Assembly: GCA_903883645.1 (NCBI GenBank)
Contig: CAISBR010000042.1
Location: 1 to 64,000, forward strand
DNA: 64,000 bases
Direction: 5' to 3'
Source of the DNA: an uncultured Myxococcales bacterium
GTDB taxonomy: Bacteria > Myxococcota_A > UBA9042
Numbering within the stretch: the first letter of the stretch is position 1; every line of letters starts with the position of its first letter. Shown piece after piece: positions 8,755 to 17,304 of the stretch. The position numbers were made by a program, and so were the translations under genes. Under the pieces are notes generated by a model. It had not been told where the DNA came from, ran no database searches, and saw only the letters and a list, made by a program, of their open reading frames with translations.

Positions 8755-10050
8755 ATGGCATCCGTTCATCAACGCTATCGCATCATCGACAAGATCGACG
8801 CCGGCGGCATGGCCGAGATCTACCGCGGCGTGGCCGTGTCGATGGACGGCTTTGAGCGATCCGTCGCCATCAAGCGCATCCTGCCATCGCTGACGCAAGA
8901 CCAGAAATTCGTTACGATGTTCCTAGACGAAGCGCGGCTGTCGATGCAGCTGACGCACGCCAACATCGTGCAGATCCTCGACCTCGGCAAGATCGGCGAA
9001 ACCTACTTCATGACCATGGAGTTGGTCGAGGGCGCCAATCTCCGCAAGCTGATGCAGCGCTCGATCGACATGGGTAAGCCGTTCCCGGTCAATGTCGCCT
9101 GCTTTATCGCCATCGAAATGGCCAAAGGTTTGGCCTACGCCCACGAAAAGACCGACGCCAAAGGGCAATCGCTCGGCATCGTCCACCGCGACGTATCGCC
9201 GCCCAACCTGCTTTTGTCGCGGCAGGGCGAGGTCAAGGTCACCGATTTTGGCTTGGCCAAGGCGCGCTCGAACGTATCGGTGTCCGAAACTGATGTAGTT
9301 AAAGGTAAATTTGCGTACTTGTCGCCCGAAGTAGTCGATGGCAAAGAGCCCGATGCCCGCGCCGACATCTACTCGATCGGCATTATCCTGTGGGAAATGT
9401 TGGCAGGCCGACGGCTGTTCTCGGGCAAAACCGACATGGAAACCGTCGATTTGGTGCGCAAGGGCGATGTGCTCAAGCTCACCAAGCTGCGCGAAGACGT
9501 CGACGAAGACCTCGACAAGATCATCCAGCGGACTCTGGCCAAGAACCTGAAGCGCCGTGTGCAGACTTGCCGCGAATTTGAACAAGAAATGGCGGGTTAC
9601 CTGGCCAAGAAGGGTCTGCGCGCCACCAGCGGCGACATGGCGGTCTTCTTGCGCGAGCTGCTCGACGCCGACGTTGAAGCGGAGACAGTCGACATCGACA
9701 CGCTGCTGCACAATGAACTTGATGAGTTGCGGCTGGTCGGCAAGCTCGACGCGACGCTGGGGCAAGTGCCGCTCAAGGGTTCGGACCTGAAGGCGCGCTC
9801 GGTCAGCAAGCTCGAGGCGGGCAAGCTGCTCGACCGCTTGGATGGCGAAGTGCTTGATGATTTGGCAGATCCGGCGATTGCCGGTGGCTTCGCCGATCGC
9901 TTTGAGCCGGGTGCCGACGGACAGAACAAGTCGCGCATTGCCCGGCGCGAGCCGGTGATCCGCAAGCGGCCTGCTTGGTTGATTCCGGCGCTGCTGGGCG
10001 GCGTCGCGGCGCTCGCGGCTCTAGTATGGCTGTTTGCTGGGCATAAATAG
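8755..10050 (+). CDS. Membrane-anchored Hanks-type Ser/Thr protein kinase
   Basis: This 431-aa protein has an N-terminal kinase domain (about 8-280) with a Gly-rich loop (IDAGGMAEIY), the ATP-binding lysine Lys40 in VAIK, a catalytic loop HRDVSPPN and the DFG motif in TDFGLAKA, so it should be active. The C-terminus carries one hydrophobic helix (WLIPALLGGVAALAALVWLF) just before the end, making it tail-anchored with the kinase in the cytoplasm and no periplasmic sensor. The start ATG 8755 gives the usual short lead-in to the kinase domain; the frame is open further upstream but that stretch is Pro/Arg-rich and not kinase-like. Kinases with HRDVSPxN are typical of myxobacteria. The target is unknown. 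Confidence 0.9.
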   Translation: MASVHQRYRIIDKIDAGGMAEIYRGVAVSMDGFERSVAIKRILPSLTQDQKFVTMFLDEARLSMQLTHANIVQILDLGKIGETYFMTMELVEGANLRKLMQRSIDMGKPFPVNVACFIAIEMAKGLAYAHEKTDAKGQSLGIVHRDVSPPNLLLSRQGEVKVTDFGLAKARSNVSVSETDVVKGKFAYLSPEVVDGKEPDARADIYSIGIILWEMLAGRRLFSGKTDMETVDLVRKGDVLKLTKLREDVDEDLDKIIQRTLAKNLKRRVQTCREFEQEMAGYLAKKGLRATSGDMAVFLRELLDADVEAETVDIDTLLHNELDELRLVGKLDATLGQVPLKGSDLKARSVSKLEAGKLLDRLDGEVLDDLADPAIAGGFADRFEPGADGQNKSRIARREPVIRKRPAWLIPALLGGVAALAALVWLFAGHK

Positions 10051-10119
10051 ACATTCGTATTGGGCAGTTACCTGCCGAACTCTAGTGCGCAAGCCGAGCC
10101 GACCAAGGGGGAGAAAATC

Positions 10120-10764
10120 GTGAAGTTCTTTGTCGATACCGCAGACACGACCGAGATTCGCAAGGCGCTGGCCTGGGGCATTCTCGACGGTGTGACTACC
10201 AATCCCTCGCTGGTCGCCAAGACGGGTCGCCGTTTCGAAGACGTGCGGGCCGAGATCCTGGCCATGGTTAGCGGGCCGGTGTCGCTCGAAGTGACTGATA
10301 TGACGCTAGAAGGCATGCTCAAGCAAGGTCGCGATCTCGCCGCGCTCGGGCCGCAAGTGGTGGTCAAGCTGCCGCTGACGCGCGAGGGCATCGCCGCCTG
10401 CAAGGCCCTGACAGACGAGGGGATTCGCACCAACGTGACGCTGTGCTTCTCGGCGAACCAGGCGCTGCTGGCGGCGAAGGCCGGCGCGACCTACATCTCG
10501 CCCTTTGTGGGCCGCCTCGACGACATCTCGATGGACGGAATGCGCCTCATCGAAGATATTGTGCAGATTTACAAGAATTATTCTTTCAAAACGCAAGTGT
10601 TGGTGGCCTCGGTGCGCCATCCGGTGCACATCTTGCAGGCGGCCAAGATGGGGGCGCATGTATGCACCGTGCCATTTAAGGTGCTCGATCAGCTGTTCAA
10701 TCACCCACTGACTGATATGGGTAACGAGCAATTCCTTAAGGATTGGGCCAAGGTGCCCGGATAA
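10120..10764 (+). CDS. Transaldolase / fructose-6-phosphate aldolase-like protein
   Basis: This 214-aa protein is the size of the short TalC/FSA-type transaldolases. The N-terminus [16 protein letters not shown] and the motif [12 protein letters not shown] are diagnostic, and the Schiff-base lysine is Lys83 in [10 protein letters not shown]. The later signature [13 protein letters not shown] and the tail [19 protein letters not shown] complete the fold. It moves three-carbon units in the pentose phosphate pathway or cleaves fructose 6-phosphate; the two activities cannot be separated here. The start is GTG 10120, preceded by GGGGGAG at 10107-10113, rather than the TTG further upstream. Confidence 0.92.
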   Translation: MKFFVDTADTTEIRKALAWGILDGVTTNPSLVAKTGRRFEDVRAEILAMVSGPVSLEVTDMTLEGMLKQGRDLAALGPQVVVKLPLTREGIAACKALTDEGIRTNVTLCFSANQALLAAKAGATYISPFVGRLDDISMDGMRLIEDIVQIYKNYSFKTQVLVASVRHPVHILQAAKMGAHVCTVPFKVLDQLFNHPLTDMGNEQFLKDWAKVPG

Positions 10765-10785
10765 CTCTGCCTCTTTCCACCGGCG

Positions 10786-13428
10786 GTGACGCCGCACCAG
10801 GGTCCGATGGCGCCAGAGCCCAACAGCACCGACGCGGGCCCTTCGCTGCACTCTGATGCGGCGGGGCATCGCAGGCAGCGCACGCGGTGGATTGCTCGTA
10901 TTTTGATGCTGTTGGTGCCCGTAGTTGCGCTTGGCTACCAAGGAGGTGCGCCGCCCGAAGCGGCCATAGCCTTGACCGGGCTGCTCGCCGTGGTGTGGCT
11001 GTTTACGCTGGGGGCGCAGCCACACAAGAATCCATCGTTTGTAGGCGGTTGGCTGCTTTTGGCCCTTGGCGCCTGGACTGCTGTGCAGGTCGTGCCGCTG
11101 CCGCGCGGGCTGACCGGTCTGCTGGCGCCCCAGTCGCTGCAGCTGTGGGACCAGGGGCGCGCGGCGCTCGGGCTGCCGCAGGCGACGCTGGTGGCGATTG
11201 CGCGGGCGCCGGGGGATGCGGCACTGCAGGCCTGCGTGTACCTGCTGGCGGGTACGGTGGGCGTGTTGTCGAGCACGCTGCTCATGGGCCGTCAGGGCCG
11301 GCTGTGGCTGCGCTGGGTGTCGCTGGTGCTCGTGCTGCTGCCGGTGCTGACCGGGCTGGGTTTCTTGGGTGAGACCTTCCTTATTCCAGAAGGTTTCCTG
11401 CCCGAGGGGGTGCGGCCGCTGCTCGAGCAGATTCGGCTGGTCAATCCCAATCACGTGGCGGCGGTCTGCAACTTGGGCTTGGCGGTCGCCCTGGGCCACA
11501 GCGTGCACTCGCGCGGTGTCACTCAAGAAATCCTATTTGGTGTAGCCGCATTGATGCTCGCGTCGACGGCGGTCGCTACGGGCTCGCGTGGCGGCATAGT
11601 GGTGGCGGCCGGTACCCTGCTCGGCACGATCTTGGCCTCGCCTACAGCGCCGTCGTACATGCGCGTCGATCCGCGCGACCGCAAAGCCACGGCCCGGCTG
11701 CGATCGGCAGTCTTTGGGGCGATTGTGCTGCTCGTCGTGTTGGTGGTCGCGTTGCCTATCATCGAGCGTGAGATGACGCCGCCCGACCAGTTGCACAGCG
11801 ACCCCAAAGTGGGCGTGTGGACGCACGCGCTCGGGCTGCTCCCCAAGATAGCCATGCTGGGCTGGGGGCCGGGCGGCGTGGCTGTTGAAATGCCGCGGGT
11901 GATCCCGGCGAGCGTCCGCTTTGATTTCATCGAAAATCTGCTGCTCGACCGACTATTTGCCTCGGGCTTGATCCTAGGTTTGGTCTTTCTAATCGGCCTG
12001 GGGTGGACGACGCGGCGTGCGCTGCTGCGGGTACACAGCGTTCTCGACGGCAAAAGCTTTGCGGTGGCCTGGTGCGCGTTCTTGGTGGCCAACCTTGTCG
12101 ACTTTTCGTTTGAAGTGCTGGGGCCCCTTGTGCTGTTTGGCGTGGTCGGGGCTGCCTTTGGCTTTACCGGGCAGCGCACCGCGGCAGAAGTTGCACAGGC
12201 CGAAAGAGGCGTGTGGCGAGGGCACCGCATGGCCATGTCCGCGACCGGGGTGGCGCTGTTGGCCACAGCGGGGTTGCTCGGGTGGCGCGTCGAAGGGGGG
12301 CTCAATCGCAGTATTGAGCGGGAATTGACTCCACTTGCGGCCCAGGCAGCCACCGAGTTGACGGGCGCTCGGTTCGCCACCGACGAGCACGCGTTGTACG
12401 TGGTGGCTCGTAAGTGGCTAGATGCCAAAGAAAATGCTAAGGCTCTGCTCGCCCTAGACGGGGCGGTGCTGCTGCGTCCCTCGGGGCCCCACCTGCGCCT
12501 ATTTCGCTTTGCCGCGCGACTCGACGCTGGGCAGGTCGAAGCCGCGGCCCAGGACTTGATCTGGCTGTTCGGCGCGGACTCCGCCACGGTGCAGCGCGCC
12601 CTCGACGTGTGTACGCAGTCGAGCAGGGCGGAGGCCTTGTTGCTCGAGGTCATGCCCAAGGTGCCACAGCGCAGCTACGAGTTGGCCGCGCATTTTCGCG
12701 ACACGCGACCCGACCTCGTCGAGCGGGTGGCCGTGGCCTTGCGCAAACGCTACCCCGGCCAGGTGTTTGGCATCGAAGTGATGCGCGCCGAACTGTATCT
12801 GCAGCGCGGGGCGCTCGAGCCCGCAAAGGCGATTGCGGCGGCGCTGATGGCCAACGACGCCACCACCGATGACGGTTGGCGGGTGGAAGGCAATATCTTG
12901 ATGCGCGAAGGAAAGACCTACGAAGCTCATCATGTCTTTAAGTATTTGTGCGCCAAGACAAACGACCTGGTCACTTGCCAAACGGCGATCGAAGCGGCTC
13001 GCGGCATGGGGCGGCCAAAGGCCGCGCTTGAGTACATTCGCTCGGTGGCCGCTGTGTTTCGCGTTGGGCCCAACTGGGCGACCATTTGGAGCATGCACCT
13101 GGGCGCCACCTTGATGGCGGTGGGCGATTTTACCGAGGCGGTCGATGCCTTGCGCAGCTCCGTGAGCCTAGAGCCCCGCAATCTCGAGGCCGCAATGCTG
13201 CTCGCCCAGGCGCTGGAGCACGAGATGCTATTTGGCGAGCTGACGGAGCTTTCGGCTCATCTTCTCGAGGCTTACCCCACTCAATCGAATGTTAAGGCGC
13301 TGGCTGAGCATGTGGCCGCCGCCAGCCAGACCATGCCGCTGCCCGCAGCGCGTATGGCCACGGCCCTGCCCGGGGCGGTGACGCCCAGCGTCGGGCTGCC
13401 CGCAGGCGTGACGAAGCTGCGACCGTGA
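10786..13428 (+). CDS. O-antigen-ligase-like membrane protein with C-terminal TPR region
   Basis: The product is 880 aa. Residues about 30-470 contain some 10-12 hydrophobic segments. A central stretch resembles the Wzy/WaaL/PglL family: LVNPNHVAAVCNLGLAVALG and the GSRGG turn, where polymerase/ligase proteins carry conserved Arg/His residues. After a last helix near 490 the protein becomes soluble and helical with TPR-like repeats (ALLALDGAVLLRPSGPHLRL, DFTEAVDALRSSVSLEPRNLEAAMLLAQAL). This O-antigen ligase/TPR combination suggests a polysaccharide polymerase, or a ligase moving glycans to lipid A or protein. The start is GTG 10786 or ATG 10807; neither has a strong Shine-Dalgarno sequence. 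No other glycan genes are adjacent. Confidence 0.75.
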   Translation: MTPHQGPMAPEPNSTDAGPSLHSDAAGHRRQRTRWIARILMLLVPVVALGYQGGAPPEAAIALTGLLAVVWLFTLGAQPHKNPSFVGGWLLLALGAWTAVQVVPLPRGLTGLLAPQSLQLWDQGRAALGLPQATLVAIARAPGDAALQACVYLLAGTVGVLSSTLLMGRQGRLWLRWVSLVLVLLPVLTGLGFLGETFLIPEGFLPEGVRPLLEQIRLVNPNHVAAVCNLGLAVALGHSVHSRGVTQEILFGVAALMLASTAVATGSRGGIVVAAGTLLGTILASPTAPSYMRVDPRDRKATARLRSAVFGAIVLLVVLVVALPIIEREMTPPDQLHSDPKVGVWTHALGLLPKIAMLGWGPGGVAVEMPRVIPASVRFDFIENLLLDRLFASGLILGLVFLIGLGWTTRRALLRVHSVLDGKSFAVAWCAFLVANLVDFSFEVLGPLVLFGVVGAAFGFTGQRTAAEVAQAERGVWRGHRMAMSATGVALLATAGLLGWRVEGGLNRSIERELTPLAAQAATELTGARFATDEHALYVVARKWLDAKENAKALLALDGAVLLRPSGPHLRLFRFAARLDAGQVEAAAQDLIWLFGADSATVQRALDVCTQSSRAEALLLEVMPKVPQRSYELAAHFRDTRPDLVERVAVALRKRYPGQVFGIEVMRAELYLQRGALEPAKAIAAALMANDATTDDGWRVEGNILMREGKTYEAHHVFKYLCAKTNDLVTCQTAIEAARGMGRPKAALEYIRSVAAVFRVGPNWATIWSMHLGATLMAVGDFTEAVDALRSSVSLEPRNLEAAMLLAQALEHEMLFGELTELSAHLLEAYPTQSNVKALAEHVAAASQTMPLPAARMATALPGAVTPSVGLPAGVTKLRP

Positions 13429-13742
13429 CGGCTAGGCCGGTCTGCCGCACACGTTGACAGCGCCGCCCGACGCCGCTAGCGTACTTGCCGGCCCGTTTGC
13501 GACGCACTGCGTCATGCAGGCAGGCTGGTCGCCGAAGCCGTTGATTCGCGAGCGTAAAGCCCAGGATTACCAGCACGGCACCTCAGGTCTTCTGGGTCGC
13601 GTCCAAGCGGCCGAAACCCAGACGCACCGCCGCTTTCGCCGCCCGCCGCTCGCTCGCTAGGGTGAGAGGTTTCTGCCGGAGAAAGTCACCTGTCCGCGCA
13701 ACCAGTCTGCGGCGCACCCACCGACCGCACGGAGAATCGTCC
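13429..13742. other. Intergenic region upstream of etfB (314 bp)
   Basis: No coding frame in this stretch looks genuine. It holds one candidate sigma-70 promoter for the etfBA-mnmE cluster at 13454-13482, and the ribosome-binding site ACGGAGAA just before the etfB start. No hairpin with a T tract is visible after the upstream gene. Confidence 0.5.
13454..13482 (+). promoter_or_regulatory. Candidate promoter for etfB-etfA-mnmE
   Basis: TTGACA (a perfect -35 box) is followed after 17 bp by TAGCGT (3 of 6 for -10). It lies about 260 bp before the etfB start, so the leader would be long. Confidence 0.3.
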
Positions 13743-14501
13743 ATGAAGATCCTGGTTTCTGCCAAGCGCGTCAGCGATCCCAACGCCAAGCTCGCGATCT
13801 CGGGCGACGGCAAGTGGGTCGAAGGCGACGTCGAATACGTCATGAACTACTTCTGCGAAAACGCAATTGAGTGCGCGTTGGCCCTAGCCGAAGAGCACGG
13901 CGACGTCGAGACCGTGGCTTTGGGCATCGGCGACTCCGATGAGACTGGCCGCTTTGTGCGTCAAGGCGCGCTAGCCCGGGGCATCGACCGCGGTATCGTG
14001 GTCTCGGCCGACGAGGGCACCATCGACTCGGATCTGATCGCCCGCGTCTACCAAAAGATCGTTGAGAAAGAGTCGCCGGACTTGGTGCTGATCGGCAAGC
14101 AGTCGGTCGACGGCGACAGCAATCAGGTGGGTCAGTTGCTGGCCGAATACCTCGATTGGCCGCAGGCGACGTTTGCCAGCAAGGTCGAGTTGAAGGGCGA
14201 TCAGGTCGAGGTCACGCGCGAAGTTGACGGCGGCCTTGAAGTGGTGTCGCTGAGCCTGCCGTGCGTCATCACTGCAGATCTGCGCCTGAACGAACCGCGC
14301 TTTGCCTCGCTGGCGGGCATTATGAAGGCCAAGAAGAAGCCGCTCGACGAGTACGAGCTGGATGACCTGGACCTGGGCGACGCCGCCCCCAAGGTGCGCA
14401 TTGCCAAAATGACCACGCCGAGCGGCCGCAAATCCGGAGTGTTGGTCAAGGATGTCGACGACTTGGTAGCCAAGCTGCGCGGCGAGGCCCGCGTTATCTG
14501 A
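13743..14501 (+). CDS. etfB: Electron transfer flavoprotein, beta subunit
   Basis: The 252-aa product matches EtfB in length and motifs: the N-terminus MKILVSAKRVSDPNAKL, the segment YVMNYFCENAIECALALAEE, the AMP-binding loop region SPDLVLIGKQSVDGDSNQVGQLLAEYLDWP, and LPCVITADLRLNEPRFASLAGIMKAKKKPL. With EtfA it forms the soluble FAD heterodimer that takes electrons from acyl-CoA and related dehydrogenases and hands them to ETF:quinone oxidoreductase. The start ATG 13743 follows GGAG with correct spacing. etfA starts 38 bp after the stop, so the two are co-transcribed. Confidence 0.97.
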   Translation: MKILVSAKRVSDPNAKLAISGDGKWVEGDVEYVMNYFCENAIECALALAEEHGDVETVALGIGDSDETGRFVRQGALARGIDRGIVVSADEGTIDSDLIARVYQKIVEKESPDLVLIGKQSVDGDSNQVGQLLAEYLDWPQATFASKVELKGDQVEVTREVDGGLEVVSLSLPCVITADLRLNEPRFASLAGIMKAKKKPLDEYELDDLDLGDAAPKVRIAKMTTPSGRKSGVLVKDVDDLVAKLRGEARVI

Positions 14502-14539
14502 TCGGCAGCCAACCCCAACTCGCACGGGAGTTCACCACC

Positions 14540-15508
14540 ATGAGCAAGATTTTGATCATCGCCGATCACGACAACGGATCGGCCAAGAAGATCACCCTCA
14601 ACACCATCGATTTTGCCAAGCAACTGATCGCCAAGAGGGGCGGCAGTTTTGACATTGCGGTCATCGGCAGCGGCGTTGCTGGCGTGGCGGCGGCCCTGAC
14701 CGGCCACGGCGCAGGCGCGGTTCACCTCGCCGAACACGCGGATTTGGCGCACCCCCTGGCACAAGGCTTTGCCAAGGTTGTTGCAGACTTGGCCAAGGCC
14801 GTCGGCGCCGATGTCGTCGCGATGTCGGCCTCGAGCTTGGGCAAAGATGCGCTGCCGCGCGTGGCGGTGCGTCTGCAGGCCGGCATGGCGTCGGACGTCA
14901 TCGGCATCGGCGATGCGGGCGGCAGCGTGGCCTACCGTCGCCCCATGTGGGCTGGCAACCTCGTCGGTGATGTGGTCATCGACACGCCGGTGCATGTGGT
15001 CACGGTGCGTTCGTCGGCCTTCGACGCCATCGCCGCCAGCGGCGGGGCCTCGCCGGTGCAGAGCTTCGCCGCCGATCCCGGCAGCAGTCGCGCCAAGTTC
15101 GTCCGCTTCGACGGCACGCAATCGAGCCGCCCTGACCTGGGCGAAGCGACGGTAGTGGTAGCGGGCGGTCGCGGCCTAAAGGACCGCTTTGGCGCTATCA
15201 CCGAGCCTCTAGCCGACCTTTTGAACGGCGCCATCGGTGCTTCGCGCGCGGCCGTCGACGATGGCTTTGCGCCGAACGATTACCAGATCGGCCAAACTGG
15301 CAAGGTCGTCGCTCCGCAACTCTACTTCGCGATTGCGATTTCGGGCGCGGTGCAGCACTTGGCCGGCATGAAGAACAGCAAGGTCATCGTCGCCATCAAC
15401 AAGAATGCCGACGAGCCGATCTTTAAGGTTGCTGACTACGGTCTGGTCGCCGATGCCTTTACGGCCGTGCCAGAGTTAGTTAGCAAGATCAAGGCCCTGC
15501 GCTCGTAA
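14540..15508 (+). CDS. etfA: Electron transfer flavoprotein, alpha subunit
   Basis: The 322-aa product is the FAD-carrying ETF subunit. The N-terminal domain has the ETF fold ([19 protein letters not shown]). The C-terminal FAD domain carries [11 protein letters not shown], then [11 protein letters not shown], the flavin-binding [20 protein letters not shown], and the closing signature [19 protein letters not shown] followed by DADEPIF-like and GLVADAF segments. A GGGAG ribosome site precedes ATG 14540. mnmE begins 8 bp after its stop. Confidence 0.97.
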   Translation: MSKILIIADHDNGSAKKITLNTIDFAKQLIAKRGGSFDIAVIGSGVAGVAAALTGHGAGAVHLAEHADLAHPLAQGFAKVVADLAKAVGADVVAMSASSLGKDALPRVAVRLQAGMASDVIGIGDAGGSVAYRRPMWAGNLVGDVVIDTPVHVVTVRSSAFDAIAASGGASPVQSFAADPGSSRAKFVRFDGTQSSRPDLGEATVVVAGGRGLKDRFGAITEPLADLLNGAIGASRAAVDDGFAPNDYQIGQTGKVVAPQLYFAIAISGAVQHLAGMKNSKVIVAINKNADEPIFKVADYGLVADAFTAVPELVSKIKALRS

Positions 15509-15516
15509 GCCGCACC

Positions 15517-16857
15517 TTGCTGCAGCCCGCCGAACGCGACACCATCGTTGCCCCCGCCACGCCTGTTTGGCCGGCGGGGGTGGCAGTGGTGCGCCTGTCT
15601 GGATCGCAAGCTCATACTATTGCTCAGCAAATTACCGGGCGACCGGCTGGCCATGCCGCGCTTTTGCAGTTTTGCGCGCTGACCGATCCGCGCGACGGTC
15701 TGACTATCGACCGCGGCTATGTGGTGTTTTTCAAGGCGCCGCGCAGCTTTACGGGGCAAGATGTCGCGGAGTTGCAGGTCCACGGCTCGCCAGCGGTGAC
15801 CGACAAGCTGATCGATGCCTGCGTAGCTCTTGGCGCACGGCTGGCGGAACCGGGCGAATTTACCTGGCGCGCGTTCGAGGCTGGCAAGCTGGACCTCGTG
15901 CAAGTCGAGGCGCTGGCTGATCTAATCGCCGCACAGAGCGAAACGCAGCGCCTGACCGCGTTGCAGCAGCTCGATGGCGGCCTGTCGGCGCAAATTGCCA
16001 AGCTGCGGGCACCCTTGCTGGCTGCGCTGGCCCAGGTCGAGGCGCGACTCGATTTTGCCGCTGAGCCCCACTTGGCGCACTTGGACCCGGCGCCGCTGCT
16101 GGCTGACCTAGCGGAACTGCATACGAAGATGATCGAACTGGCCGGGACGGCCCAGGCGGGCCAGGTGCGGCTGCGCGGCGCGCGGGTGGTGCTGTTTGGT
16201 GCGCCTAATGCCGGAAAGTCTACCCTTCTCAATGCCTTAGTGGGCCTCGATCGCGCCCTGGTCGATCCGCGGCCGGGCACTACCCGCGACACGCTCGAAG
16301 TGCAGACTGCCCCGCAAGGCGTTCTTATTACTTGGATTGACACGGCTGGCGTGCGCGAGGCGGAGGACCCGGTCGAGCGTGCCGGCACCGCGCGTGCGCA
16401 GAGCGAGGTCGAGCGCGCCGATGTGGTCTTGTGGTGTCGGTCGGCAAATTCCAAGGACTCTGACGACTTACCGGTGCCGCGGACCCAGGCGGTGCTGCTG
16501 CAGGTGGCGACGAAGACCGACCTCGGCGCCGGGCCACCGGAGCAGATTGCCGTCGCGGCGCCTGGGGGGGCCGGTGTCGGTGCGCTGCGCGATCACGTGG
16601 TGGCGGTGGTGCGCGAGCTGGCGCGCGGGCCCCGCAGTGCCGAAGTGGTGATCAGTCGCGAGCGGCATCGCCACGCCTTGATCGCGGCCGCCGCCGGTCT
16701 TGAGCGGGCGCGCGCGGGTCTGGCGAACGGCCTTGAACTCGAGCTCGTGGCTGCTGATCTTCACGATGCGGCCGATGAACTAGGCGAAATGCTTGGAACG
16801 TTTGCGACCGATGCCGTGCTAGGTGCCATCTTCTCCAGTTTTTGCATCGGCAAGTAG
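15517..16857 (+). CDS. mnmE: tRNA uridine-34 modification GTPase MnmE (TrmE)
   Basis: With MnmG this GTPase installs the carboxymethylaminomethyl group on U34 of certain tRNAs. The 446-aa protein has the N-terminal folate-binding domain (DTIVAPATPVWPAGVAVVRLSG, later FTGQDVAELQVHGSPAV and PGEFTWRAFEAGKLDL), a helical domain, and an inserted GTPase domain with the P-loop GAPNAGKSTLLNALVG, G2 PGTTRD, G3 DTAG and G4 TKTD. It ends in the MnmE signature FCIGK, with the cysteine present. The start is taken as TTG 15517 because no ATG or GTG exists close to the conserved N-terminus; this start codon is the least certain part. Clustering with etf genes may reflect only co-transcription. Confidence 0.95.
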   Translation: MLQPAERDTIVAPATPVWPAGVAVVRLSGSQAHTIAQQITGRPAGHAALLQFCALTDPRDGLTIDRGYVVFFKAPRSFTGQDVAELQVHGSPAVTDKLIDACVALGARLAEPGEFTWRAFEAGKLDLVQVEALADLIAAQSETQRLTALQQLDGGLSAQIAKLRAPLLAALAQVEARLDFAAEPHLAHLDPAPLLADLAELHTKMIELAGTAQAGQVRLRGARVVLFGAPNAGKSTLLNALVGLDRALVDPRPGTTRDTLEVQTAPQGVLITWIDTAGVREAEDPVERAGTARAQSEVERADVVLWCRSANSKDSDDLPVPRTQAVLLQVATKTDLGAGPPEQIAVAAPGGAGVGALRDHVVAVVRELARGPRSAEVVISRERHRHALIAAAAGLERARAGLANGLELELVAADLHDAADELGEMLGTFATDAVLGAIFSSFCIGK

Positions 16858-16871
16858 TTGCGCCGCGGGCG

Positions 16872-16896
16872 AACATGGACCAAAATGGTCCGAGTT
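16872..16896. promoter_or_regulatory. 25-bp imperfect palindrome (possible operator)
   Basis: AACATGGACC, then AAAAT, then GGTCCGAGTT: the 10-bp arms match at 8 positions, with a perfect GGACC/GGTCC core. It sits 15 bp after the mnmE stop and about 25 bp before the small winged-helix-like ORF, where an operator would be expected. Its size and its A/T-rich centre between GGACC and GGTCC are reminiscent of Rrf2-type sites; that resemblance is inference. Confidence 0.5.
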
Positions 16897-16920
16897 GCCG
16901 ACACGGTTCGGTGCGAGTGA

Positions 16921-17166
16921 ATGATGAGCGGGATGAGCGACGAAGCGGCGGCCAAGAAGGGTGTACTGAAGCAACTGGCCCGCCAGGGGGGCGCGATGCA
17001 AATCAAAGACCTACATGAATTTAGTACGTTACGTTTTGGTCGCGGCCACCGCGAGTTTAGCGAGCTGATGGAAGCGCTGGTCGCCGCCGAGCTCGTCAGC
17101 TACGACGCCGGCACATTTGCCCTGACCGAAGCGGGCAAGAAGGCGACCGGCGCAATGCTGCTCTAA
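16921..17166 (+). CDS. Small winged-helix-like protein (81 aa)
   Basis: The 81-aa product has a basic helix (AAKKGVLKQLARQGG), then a helix-strand pattern (QIKDLHEFSTLRFGRGHREFSELMEALVAAELVSYDAGTFALTEAGKKATG). The last part, with a helix followed by a short beta hairpin ending in LTEAGKKA, is what small winged-helix domains look like. A DNA-binding or protein-binding role is therefore plausible but unproven. Three ATGs (16921, 16924, 16933) could start it. It is preceded by the palindrome at 16872-16896, which could be its own operator. No known family is recognised. Confidence 0.55.
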   Translation: MMSGMSDEAAAKKGVLKQLARQGGAMQIKDLHEFSTLRFGRGHREFSELMEALVAAELVSYDAGTFALTEAGKKATGAMLL

Positions 17167-17219
17167 ACGCTGCCGGCGGGAATAATCGACAAACGAGCGG
17201 GCTTGCACGGGTTGCCCCC

Positions 17220-17247
17220 TTGCGCGGGCGCGGTTTCTCCTTAAAAT
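17220..17247 (+). promoter_or_regulatory. Candidate promoter for the VKOR-DsbA-FGE-TlpA gene
   Basis: TAAAAT (5 of 6 for -10) at 17242-17247 is preceded after 16 bp by TTGCGC (3 of 6 for -35), 58 bp before the ATG at 17305. It is the only A/T-rich stretch in the 138-bp gap. Confidence 0.4.
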
Positions 17248-17304
17248 TGCCCGCCGCGTGCTGCCCGTGCGCGGCCCGCCAACTCGTGCTGTCTGGAGTT
17301 CCTC

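Noticed and set aside
10306..11526. 406-aa minus-strand ORF spanning the aldolase and the O-antigen-ligase-like gene
   Set aside because: It is antisense to two well-supported genes, with Gln/His/Arg-rich noise and no family features.
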